In this document: one piece after another, positions 1 through 9,538 of the stretch | Position numbering within the stretch: the stretch's first letter is position 1 | How the letters are laid out: the number at the start of each line of letters is the position of its first letter | Assembly: GCF_001039355.2 (NCBI RefSeq) | Contig: NW_019775791.1 | Coordinates: forward strand, 294,233 to 358,232 | Direction: 5' to 3' | DNA: 64,000 nt | Source: Lingula anatina | Taxonomy: Eukaryota; Brachiopoda; Lingulata; Lingulida; Lingulidae | Notes under the pieces: generated by a model | The model's database searches: none | Told to the model about the DNA's origin: nothing | What the model saw: the letters and a program-made list of their open reading frames with translations, nothing else | Position numbers and translations under genes: made by a program

Positions 1-180
1 AATTTCACTATTGACCCCACGTATGCACATATTAAATACCTATGTTAATTGTATAAGCATTGATGCGTGAGATTCCATGTTATCAGGTGGTTTTCGGGGA
101 TTTCATAAGCAACATGTCATAAAAAGTGCCCACTCAAAATTTTTCACTTTAGATATCCCTTAACAAAACGACAAATTACA

Positions 181-353
181 AAGGTAACTGCCAGAAGATC
201 CGTAATGAAAAGTATCCCCTCTCTATCAAAACGAAATCGCTGGTAAATCTCATGATCTGGGTAAATATCCAAAGGATTTTCGCGGTCCCGAAATATTCTT
301 GGTCTTGTGACTGCCCTTTCCAGTTCATCCACTTCTTCACGATAAACAGCAAT
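181..353 (-). pseudogene. PIF/Harbinger transposase (HARBI1-like) N-terminal fragment
   Basis: The minus strand encodes about 55 residues containing RPRIFRDRENPLDIY, then a DHEIYQRFRF block and a hydrophobic ILFITDLL run. Known HARBI1-like and PIF/Harbinger nucleases carry this arrangement near the N-terminus, just before the catalytic region: an R-x-F-R-D-R-x-N-P-L/F segment followed by an RF/YRF segment. The catalytic DDE part is not seen. The reading frame continues into the adjacent CAACGTTG-rich inverted repeat at 355, but that extension is repeat sequence and not transposase-like, so I place the recognisable coding part at or below 353. It is a dead fragment or a single exon. The family assignment rests on motif memory, not on a search. 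Confidence 0.5.
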
Positions 354-623
354 AACCCAGCAGGCATAGTTGCGTTGGATCAACGTTGAAAACAGGTTGA
401 TACATTGAATTGCCGTTGATCTACCTAAATTCAAAGTAAAATCAACGTTGATCCAGCCACGTCAAAACACCGTCATAATGTGACGTTGACTCAACGTTGT
501 ATTTTGGTCATTGACACAACCTTGCAGACATGGATTATACTTTAAAATATTAATTGTTGAAAACGTGATACTTTGTTTATCAATACTGTAACTAACTTTA
601 TCAAAATAATCAAAAAAGTGTTA

Positions 624-880
624 GGCTTCATTCACATGCAATGTCTATTTTCTAAATTCTATTTTCTATTCGCGGTATGTCCTATGATCACTGTCTGTGC
701 CCTGAATATCCCGCGGCGTAATTACTGGCAGCGCGAGCCAGTTACTATAAGTTACTATAAGTAACTGGCTCGCGCTGCCAGTAATCACGCGGCGGGATAT
801 TCAGGGCACAGACAGTGATCATAAGATAGCGCGAATAGAAAATAGAATTTAGAAAATAGACATTCCATGTGAACGAAGCC
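624..880. mobile_element. Foldback MITE, family 1, full-length copy
   Basis: This is a near-perfect 257-bp palindrome centred near 752. The left end reads GGCTTCATTCACATG and the right end CATGTGAACGAAGCC. Each arm contains the same landmarks: a TCTATTTTCTA A-T block, GTGCCCTGAATATCCCGC, and TTACTGGCAGCGCGAGCCAG. A direct TTA flanks both ends (621-623 and 881-883). A 3-bp TTA duplication and GGC-starting terminal repeats are typical of PIF/Harbinger elements, so this is inferred to be a non-autonomous member. Two more copies lie at 8759-8934 and 23490-23657. Confidence 0.75.
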
Positions 881-1058
881 TTAAAAGTAAAAGTGACAGT
901 TGTTTTGTGTCTTTTGTGTTATTCAGAATTCCTTGCAAGGTCAGCTAACACTAGGATGAATAAAATAAGTTGCTGTAAATGCGGTGGAGTGAATTAATAA
1001 TGTTAACAGTTCTTGGTAACCTGTTGTACATAGACAAGTTGAGGTGACTGTGACTTTG

Positions 1059-1126
<68 letters not shown>
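1059..1126. repeat. (TA)n microsatellite
   Basis: An uninterrupted TA dinucleotide run of about 68 bp inside the inverted-repeat element. The apparent poly-Tyr/Ile open frame across it is an artefact. Confidence 0.95.
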
Positions 1127-1129
<3 letters not shown>

Positions 1130-1700
1130 TCTAAGCCTTGGAAATTTTAACTTAAAGACCATATACTTTTATACCCTACCCTCAGGTCATTTCAATGTCT
1201 TTTCATGCAAGAGTGTTGTCTAACAACTGGGGTTGATACAATGTTGTTATCTGACGTTGATACAACGTTGTTATCTGAGGTTGAGTCAACTTTCAAATCC
1301 AATGTTTATCCAACGTCTTATCAACATTATGTTTCAACGTTGTTTCAATGTTAAAACAACATATTTTGCCCACTGGGAATAAGAGCCATAGAGAAATAAT
1401 GTTGCTGCACAGCTTTGACTAGCACAAATGAATGCCACTGTGTTGTACAGTCACTGAATCTAAGGACAAAATTTCCACTTAAGAGACCCAATGAGGTACC
1501 TTAAAGTTAAGGAGATATTTGAGGAAATTCTCATCTTAAGATGCTTTATGCATACCGCTTATGTAAAGGATGATCACTTAAGGAAATTCTTACAGAAATT
1601 CTTAAAAAAATACACTTAAGATGTTTTGTGCATACGGGGCCTGGAGTATTGCACCAAGAAATCTGATGATATTTTATGAGGAGTGCATCCTCCGACTCAC

Positions 1701-1806
1701 CTATATAAACGGCCCAGTGGGAGAAGCACTCCCTGGGAAATTCCACCAGGTCCCCCGGCTCCAAGGAATCTAACACTGTTTGCAATTGGTTCTCCACACT
1801 TGACAT
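1701..1806 (-). CDS. LRAT/PLAAT-like acyltransferase, first coding exon (copy 1)
   Basis: The exon encodes a short N-terminus and then LEPGDLVEF followed by HWAVYIG. Known LRAT/PLAAT (HRAS-like suppressor) proteins of the NlpC/P60 superfamily begin with P-G-D-L-[IV]-E and the catalytic-histidine motif H-W-[AG]-[VI]-Y-[VI]-G. They transfer acyl groups between phospholipids, amines or retinol. The exon ends at a consensus donor on the minus strand (TATATAG then GTGAGT, complement at 1695-1700). The second exon with the N-C-E-H catalytic cysteine motif is not found downstream (lower coordinates), so the gene is partial or dead. ATG at 1804-1806 is the chosen start. A similar exon with homologous flanks lies at 13655-13760. 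Confidence 0.6.
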
Positions 1807-2339
1807 ATTTCACTTGTCCTCGATAATACTCTGTAGAAACAGCTTCTGATCCAGAATTATCCGTCCATCAGCTAGAGGGTACGTAGAACAGCCTCGCTTA
1901 TTGGCGGTTGTATCCGTCTAACGAAGTGAAGTTATATGCCCCTTGATATCAATATCAAAAGGGCGTCCGTGACTTCGTAGGTCAAACTTGGAACAAAGAC
2001 CAGTTTTAACTCTGACGTCATTGGCATTGTTTGCATGTTATTTGACCGGATCAAAGTTCTCCTTTGAATTCAAAAGCTATTGTTCATCAACGTATTATGA
2101 CTATCATCATATCTGTATTCTATATACTTGATTCATGAAGTGTTGGTCTTCAAATTAAAACATACCCAGCTTGTGTCATTGACCAAAATACAACGTTGAG
2201 TCAATGTCACATTATGTTTCGACGTGGCTGGATCAACGTTGATTTTACTTTGAATTTAGGTAGATCAACGGCAATTCAACGTATCAACCTGTTTTCAACG
2301 TTGATTCAACGCAACTATGCCTGCTGGGTATTTAAGTAG

Positions 2340-3400
2340 AAAAGTACTCCGAGAGCGCAGACCTCTGCCAAGGCAGCAATTTTTGATTATTTTTGATTGA
2401 TTGTTGATCCGTATCACCACCAAAAACGAATAATCTCTTTCTTGGCGCACTTCTAACAGTTTCTGAAAAATTCATCAAAATCGATCTATAACTTGACGGA
2501 GGTAAAAAAAAAAGTAAACGCCATAAAATTTCGCTTTTATCTTACACCGATTTTGTCCTATAGGGTGTACATACTGCTTTTTCCCCTCAATATTCCTTTA
2601 TCTTCTTATATGTTAAAAATATCACACCCAAGACACATATTCAATTTAAGAATGAAAACTTGAAACGAGGGCAGTCGTTTTACGGTCCATTCCATTGAAA
2701 AAAATTAATATTTAAGACAAATGAAAAGTTAAAGTTATTATGGAACTTGAAACTCCACAAGGTAATAGATGCCTAGTTTAAGAAAATTGTTGTTTGTTGA
2801 TTATACTTTTTATGCGTCAAACTCCCGTACACCAATCAAGGTGTCTTTGATACAATGTTATCTTTGGTGCTCACAGAAAACGAGCTAGTCTCGAGCCACG
2901 TAATCGTTATCATTCCAAACGGACAAGGGCCACAAGTATTGACAACAACGTTAACAATTATGATAAAAAGGGAACGCGATAAATGAATTTCTATTCTTTG
3001 CACTGAACAATCTGTCCACTTGCTGACTATATCTCTTTTTAGTTGGCCCGAAGTCATAAATGCCGATATCAGAAAGTTCGCCCTCCATTTAGTTATGATG
3101 GATAGGTTTAGCCTGAACTAAGTGGGTCAAAATCTAGGGCGAGGCTTACCTATTAATTCCGGAAATGGAAATTGCATTGGGGGAAAGGGAGTCCTTGCTA
3201 TGTCGAAACACTTATAGCAGTGCTAAAATCCATGGCTGGGTTTACGTCTTTTTTAAGCATACAAAGGAATTGTACAAAATATTGTCAATAATATCAGTAA
3301 TATCAATCATCATACAGCATTTCGTAAACATATATAAAATATATACAGTGGGAAATAAGCACAATGTGAGGAGGTCACTGAAATACATTACCCAACAAAT
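2340..3400. other. AT-rich non-coding stretch
   Basis: I see no gene, structural RNA or recognisable element. Small open frames here lack codon or motif support. Confidence 0.5.
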
Positions 3401-3404
3401 TCCA

Positions 3405-4862
3405 TCATTCAGTATATTCTACATATTTTCCATTACTTATATACATGAATTTTTCCATTTCGAAATAGTTTTTCAGTTTATTTTGTAGACATTGAAAATC
3501 TAATCTTTTTTCATTCATTCTTTTTCCATATATATAATACTTTGTTACCAGTATGAGTATATTAATGGCTGCACATTTTGTATCGTTTTTCAAAAACAAT
3601 ATATCTGCTAAAGAAAAATTAATATTCAAGAGTGATTTCTCATTTATCAAATTTTTTAAAACTTCCCATAGCGGTTAAACCAAATTACAATAAAAGAACA
3701 AATGTTCAATGCTTTCATTTTCCTTTTCACAGAAAGAACACAATGAGCTATCTCTAACCTTAATTCTTTTAAGAAATTCATTTGTTGCAATAATTCTATG
3801 TACTATTCTATATTGAAACCATCTTAAAGTCGTATCTTTCGTAAAGTAGAAAATATTTTTATTTATCATAGTCCAGTCTATATTTTGATCAATATTTATT
3901 TTCATCTCCCATTTAGCCTCAGATGCCGGTTTACAATATGCATTATTAATCAATATATCATATATTGACCGCGATCCCTTAGATTCTTTACAGATTATTT
4001 CTATAAATTTAGATCTGTAGGGTAGCGCCAATTTGACGTTTTCTTCCCTTAGATGTGGCCACCGTTGTGTCATTGCAGTCTTAACTCCGAGAAATAATGT
4101 AAACGGACATTTAATGTCATACTGGGAACTAAATGTTTCGAAAGACTGCAGTTTTCCACTATTTTCAAACAGGTCATTTACTATATTTACACCCCTGTCA
4201 TTCCAAGACTTAAAATAAATACCATTATTATCCACCCTCACCTCAGAACTATTCCATATAGGCTTTTTCAAAATATCTTTCAAAGTATCTGAACTTGAGA
4301 TATCTCTTTTAAAATCCGCAAGATAAAGAACGATTTCTTTCCAAAAATGATTGGTCATGTTTTCCGCACACCTAACCAAGTATAAGTCTCCCCGATCAAT
4401 AAGTCGATTTATATTAATATTTTGTGTATCTATCATAAGTCTAACCCAATCTGTGTCATTTTTTGTCATTATTTTCCTTATCCAAGTTAATTTTAAGCTT
4501 TTTATAAACGTTTCTATGTCAATCATTCGACAGCCTCCACATTCTATTGGTTGAATAAGCGCCTTCCTAGCTATCCTATCCCTTTTATTGTTCCAAATAA
4601 ATTTAAAAAGCGCCTTTTCCAATCTCTTTATCGTTTCATCTTTTGGTTTGGGTAAGGAAATAAATAAGTGAGTAAATTTGGATAAAAGTAGAGTTTTCAC
4701 TACTGTAATTTTTCCCAAAGGGGTTAAATTTCTCCTATTCCAACACGTTATTTCCTTTTCAACTTCCAATAATCTATCCGAGTAATTTAAGTCTTCAATA
4801 TTTTCCAAATTTGCATTAAGTGTTATACCTAAGGCCACAAAATTGCTATTTGTCCACTGCAA
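3405..4862 (-). mobile_element. L1/Tx1-like LINE, C-terminal part of ORF2, 5'-truncated
   Basis: A 395-codon minus-strand frame (4862-3675) carries the post-reverse-transcriptase region of L1/Tx1-type ORF2. It begins with an LGITLN block and contains LTPLGKITVVKTLLLSKFTHL. The CCHC-like knuckle (C-x2-C-x8-H-x4-C: CSFCEKENESIEHLFFYC) lies near residue 375. A second frame (3650-3405) continues with the family's usual tail, containing ILILVTKYYIY. The frame change near 3655-3675 shows it is dead. Catalytic RT motifs and endonuclease are missing upstream, as expected for 5' truncation during target-primed reverse transcription. No target-site duplication was identified. Confidence 0.85.
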
Positions 4863-5496
4863 ATTATATTCGGGGCAAAGAACCTCGTCTTACGTGTTTT
4901 TGTCCCGCTGCTACAATATCAGTAAGCGAGATCGACACATGAGTTTTTATAAGTTCCCAACAAACCCGTTAGAATGAGAAATATGGTAGAAAGAAAGGAC
5001 AATATAGCAGGTTTGGATCAACAACAGGACACCGCGTTTGCGCCGAACATTGCGAAGGCAGGAAGAAAAACCATATAATATTAGGAGATCAACGGTGCTT
5101 AAATAAAAACAGAAATGCTTAGTTAATCAACGGATATAACGAACTATCGGCAAATAGAACTCAGGGGTAAACATTTCGAGAAAAAAACATTATAAAGATC
5201 TGAAGAAAAAAAAATGAAGAATAGGGGCCTAAAAAGAAAGAAAAGATTTTAAGCATGAGATTATGGAAAAAGAAACTAAAAGCTGTGAAGTTTTGCACGG
5301 GGATTGTACTTACAAGAAAATCAAGAACTTTCACGACTTCTTGTGTAACAACAAAGAAAGGGTTTGAAAAACTTTGTATGTAATATCCTTTTTTGTGTGT
5401 TTTATTGATAAGTGATAATTTTAAATGTAGTATCACAGGTTTTAGTCTCTCATAATCCTTAGTAGGGTGGGCTTTATTTTTTTTTTAACTTGAGAC

Positions 5497-5505
5497 GTTA
5501 ATAAA

Positions 5506-5540
<35 letters not shown>
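5497..5540. repeat. (ATT)n microsatellite
   Basis: ATT trinucleotide run at the end of a low-complexity region. A related AAT-rich run is at 5708-5745. The surrounding 4870-6190 has no gene I can support. Confidence 0.9.
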
Positions 5541-5541
<1 letters not shown>

Positions 5542-6179
5542 TATCCAGTGTACAAACGGGGCTCATGTTATCAAGATCAACAGAGACATACGAAGAAGAA
5601 AGTACATCGGTTCTTGTTAAACGCGTTATCGGAAAAATAAAAAAGTTATCTATTTCTGAACTCAATGACAAGAGAATTTGAAAATTCAATGGACATATAT
5701 TGTTATTTACAATAATAATAATAATAATAAAAATAATAAAAAAATGCAGAAAAATAAATGGATAATAAAAATAATCTAACGACGTATTTGTAAAGTAATA
5801 CAAATATGCTTAGTATTAAAGTTGGCCTACGGATTTTTGATGTTTTAGATACGTTGAAAAGTATAAAATGTATGGAATACACTTTATTTGAATGATTTTA
5901 TTGTCTATGATTGAAAACAATGAAAATACGCATGAAAACATTTAAAATCTGATAATTTGGCCTCTTGCTATAATTTTATATTGGTCTGACGGTTTTGTTT
6001 CAGTTTGACAAAATTTTCATACTTGTCAGACCGAAAGTCTAACATTTTTTACCTGTCGTAAATTTTGTACACATACTAGTGTAAGACACGGTAAACTGTG
6101 TAATTATCGTCTGGGAAGGAGTCGAAAATTCCTGTGACACCTATTAAACACTTAAAATTAGAAAGTTTTAATTACAGAG

Positions 6180-8757
6180 GAAAGGTCGTATTGTAGGTTG
6201 GCTGTAGTTGATTACGTCATAGTGCCACATGAGCAATTAAACTACATAAAAGAGTTCAAAGTTAGGCGTATGTTAGATGTAATAGAAAAACTAAGACTGC
6301 AACCTCCTTTTCCATTCCCGGACACTCCATTTTCGAATGGTGTTTTATTGACCCAGGTATCCCTACAGCGAGCAAACAAGAATGACACGGCTATGACAAT
6401 ATACAGCCTAAAAAACGTTATAAACTTGATGAAATTCCGTTCTCTTTCATGAATACTGCAAATGCAATATCCCATTTGCGGAACGATTTACATGTCACTG
6501 ACATTTCAGCTGCTTACAAGGCATTTACAGACCTATTGCAAAGTGAAATGGATAAGCATCTAAAATGGACTGTCCCCACAAATAACAAAAGAATTAAAAG
6601 AAAGTATAAACCATATTGGAACAATGATCTGCAGAGTCAATGGAGAAAGGTGATATCAGCTGAAAGGGAATGGATCAGATGTAAAAATGATGTAACTAAG
6701 AAAAGAAGGTTAAAAGAAAAAGTTTGTGATCAAAGGCGATCTTTCGACCGAAAGTTAAAAAGCTACAAGCGTAAACACCAAAAGGATAAACAGAATGAAA
6801 TTAGCCGACTCTGCACTGAAAGTAAACAGAATTATTGTGAATTCTGGAAACAAATATGAAAGTTGGATATAAAGAGCCTGAGGCGCAACACGGTTCCCTG
6901 GGAAGTTGTTGATGATAAGGAAATAATAACTGACAAAAGGCAAGTGCTTGCTAGATGGCAAAGAGACTACCAAAAACTCTTTAATAATGTTTCACCCGAC
7001 AGCTTCGATGATGAATTCTTAAATTCGGTCATCGCCGCGGAAAACGATGAGGGGTTACACTTAACGAACACGTCATACGAAATTCAGCTTAATGGCCCTA
7101 TCAGACGAGATGAAGTATATAACGCTGTGATGGGATTGAAGAATGGAAAGTCGGTTGGTTACGACGGTATTCCGGCTGAGGTACTTAAAAATAATCAGAG
7201 CAGCGAGTTGCTTTTCAAAATAATATCTGCATGCTTTAAAAAGGGTGACATCCCAGACATTTGGAGAACCGGTATAATAACACCCATCCCCAAATCGGGA
7301 GAGAATGACTTGCGAGATCCGATGTCTTAAAGGGGGGTGACTTTAATGTCAATCCCCAGCAAAGTTTATACAGCAGTACTTAACGCCAGACTCTGCAAAT
7401 GGCTCGAAACTAACAAGAAGCTAGCGGAAGAACAGAATGGCTTTAGGCGCAACCGTAGCTGCCAAGACCACCTTTACGCTTTGTACAATCTAGTTAAAAA
7501 CCGCAAACTTGCCAAACGTCCGACCTTTGCGTGTTTCGTCGATGCGCGCAAAGCATTTGATACAGTAAACCCTGATTTACTATGGCACAAGCTAATAAAA
7601 ATGGGAGTGAAAGGGAAAATACTTGACGCAATTAAGTCATTATATCGCGGTAACAAATGCATGGTCAGAGTTAAAATGATATGTACACGGATGAGTTTCC
7701 GGTGCTCAACGGTGTAAAGCAGGGTTGTAACTTATCGCCCACTCTATTTTCTATGTATATTAATGACCTAGCAGATGATATCCGAGGTTCTGGAATAGGA
7801 GTTCATTTTGAAAATCATACCATTGGAATATTAATGTACGCTGACGATATTGTGCTTTTAGCGGAAACAGAAAATGACATCCAAAGACAGTTGGATATTT
7901 TACATCTATGGTGCAGAAAATGGCGAATATCGGTAAACCGAGACAAAACACAAGTTGTGCACTTCCGAACAAAAACCACTCAATGTACTGGAGCAACTTT
8001 CAATTGTGGGAACATTGTTGTTGACGTTGCTGAAAGGTATAAATATCTAGGTTTGTGGTTCTCTGACCACTTAGATATGCTTTTTACCGTATCAGAGCTA
8101 ACGAACGAAGTCAGCAAGCAGAGCGTTATATGCTCTACAGTCTAAGTACTTTCTTGTTGGTGGTATGTGCTTTGAGGTGTACAATAAGTTATATAAGACA
8201 TTAATTGAACCAGTTATGTATTATGGGAGCGCTGTCTGGGGTTTATCGTCCTTTCCCAAGCTAGACTCGTTACAAGCAAGAGCTGGAAAATTCTTTCTCG
8301 GAGTGCGTAAACACACTACAAACATTGCTGTAAGAGGGGAGATGGGTTGGCCTTCAAACTTAACTAATCAACGTACGGAAGTCTTAAGGTACTGGAATAA
8401 ACTAAAGACATCGGATGAAACCAGACTAATAACAAAAATCCACAAATGGTCACTTTTCAAACCTCGCACCTGGGAAAGTAGAGTGTTGTCGCTTCTGTCT
8501 CAGATGGAACTACATACGGAGGGAGACCTTGTCAACATTTCTTTGTCCAAAATAGCTTTAAAAACCGCGGATGAAAATTAAGATGTGGGACGACAAAAAG
8601 TGCATAAATGGCAATAAACTACGAACATATAGAACATTTAAATCTGAACTTGTGACAGAATCTTACTTGCATAGCAACTATCTGACTAGAGCACAACGAC
8701 GGACTTTTGCTTCACTCCGCTGTGGAAGCGCACCCCTCAGAGAGGAAACTGGGCGTT
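6180..8757 (+). mobile_element. Decayed non-LTR retrotransposon with RT and partial endonuclease
   Basis: Six successive plus-strand frames together read through one LINE polyprotein. 6198-6360 encodes the tail of an APE-type endonuclease (VVDYVIVPHEQL). 6863-7330 enters the RT region (GLKNGKSVGYDGIPAE, then TGIITPIPKSG). 7337-7670 gives RT motif A (CFVDARKAFDTV), 7681-8145 gives motif B (GVKQGCNLSPTLF) and motif C (YADDIVLLAE), and 8165-8740 gives the C-terminal tail (MYYGSAVWG). Frames break near 6450, 6860, 7330, 7675, 8145 and 8575, so it is dead. The layout suits a CR1/Jockey/I-type LINE; the clade is not certain. The 3' part is interrupted at about 8757 by a foldback MITE. Confidence 0.85.
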
Positions 8758-8758
8758 A

Positions 8759-8934
8759 CTCTGCTTCGTTCACATGGAATGTCTATTTTCTAAAAATCTA
8801 TTTTCTATTTGCGGTATCTTATGATCCCGGTCTGTGCCCTGAATATCCCGCCGCGTAATTACTGGCAGCTCGAGCCAGTTACTTATAGTAACTTATAGCA
8901 ACTGGCTCGCGCTGCCAGTAATTACGCCGCGGGA
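8759..8934. mobile_element. Foldback MITE, family 1, truncated copy inside a LINE
   Basis: It shares the palindrome landmarks of the 624-880 copy: TTCGTTCACATGG near the left end, GTGCCCTGAATATCCCGC, then the TTACTGGCAGC/GCTGCCAGTAA centre. It stops abruptly after GCCGCGGGAC, so most of the right arm is deleted. A TTA sits at the left edge (8756-8758). It interrupts the LINE frame directly after the RTFASLRCGSAPLREETGRY stretch, so it inserted after the LINE. Confidence 0.75.
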
Positions 8935-9048
8935 CTTATCAAGTATTATGTAATAAACTTATTACGTTTATTTCACTACAATACTACAAATTCCACATGG
9001 TCTCTTTCTTTGTCTGCCTTTAAGTCACATTCAAATGCTCCCTTCACT

Positions 9049-9240
9049 TTAAAGGTTTCTCAGACGTGTCTGAATAATACTGTTTGTTTTGTGGTCCTCC
9101 ACAAGAGCCTGAGACGCATTTTTTTTCTTGGATTGCAGCATTCCCCATGTATTTTCATCAATGATATTACAATATGCGCCTGAATCTGGTAATACAGCTA
9201 GTACACTGAGATTAATGCCGCCTATCTCTATTTCCACCAA
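9049..9240 (-). pseudogene. Retropepsin-like aspartic protease fragment of an LTR retrotransposon
   Basis: The minus strand encodes a 63-residue frame with an initial hydrophobic strand (VEIEIGGINL), then VLPDSGAYCNIIDENTW. D-S-G-A-x-C-N-[IV]-[IV] is the active-site loop known from Gypsy-type retrotransposon proteases. No flanking gag, reverse transcriptase or integrase frame is seen in either direction, and no long terminal repeats were found. It is best read as a stranded fragment. Confidence 0.55.
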
Positions 9241-9538
9241 GTCTCAGTGTATATTGCATTGGTTACCCCACACCAAATGTATATGCACTCCTGGATTATC
9301 ATGTTCATAACTGTCATATACATGAATATTAGATCCCATAGGCCTTATATATTCAGATATATTGGACAAATATAGTAGTTCTTCTTCAGAATTATTTGAA
9401 GTTTCTAACACATTTGGGTTTTCTTATTCCAAAGCCCATTATACTAATTTTCAGGTTAGTATGTCCGAGGACATTTTACAAAAATTAAGTGTAGGTGAAC
9501 CATTTTAAACATCAGATTCCTTTTGGATAGCATCTGTA

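Larger units (their letters stand above)
355..2329. mobile_element. CAACGTTG-rich inverted-repeat element with internal exon
   Basis: The left arm (355 to about 520) begins ACCCAGCAGGCATAGTTGCG. It is matched almost base for base, inverted, by the right arm (about 2176 to 2329), which ends GCCTGCTGGGT. Both arms are built from short CAACGTTG/TCAACGTTGA words. A third, degenerate stretch of the same word family lies at 1225-1378 and ends in CCCACTGGGAA. No clear target-site duplication is visible. Inside lie a foldback element (624-880), a TA microsatellite and an LRAT/PLAAT-like exon. I see no transposase, so it is a non-autonomous or composite inverted-repeat structure of unassigned superfamily. 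Confidence 0.6.

Noticed and set aside
941-1162. 73-residue minus-strand frame rich in Tyr-Ile
   Set aside because: It is the translation of a TA microsatellite.
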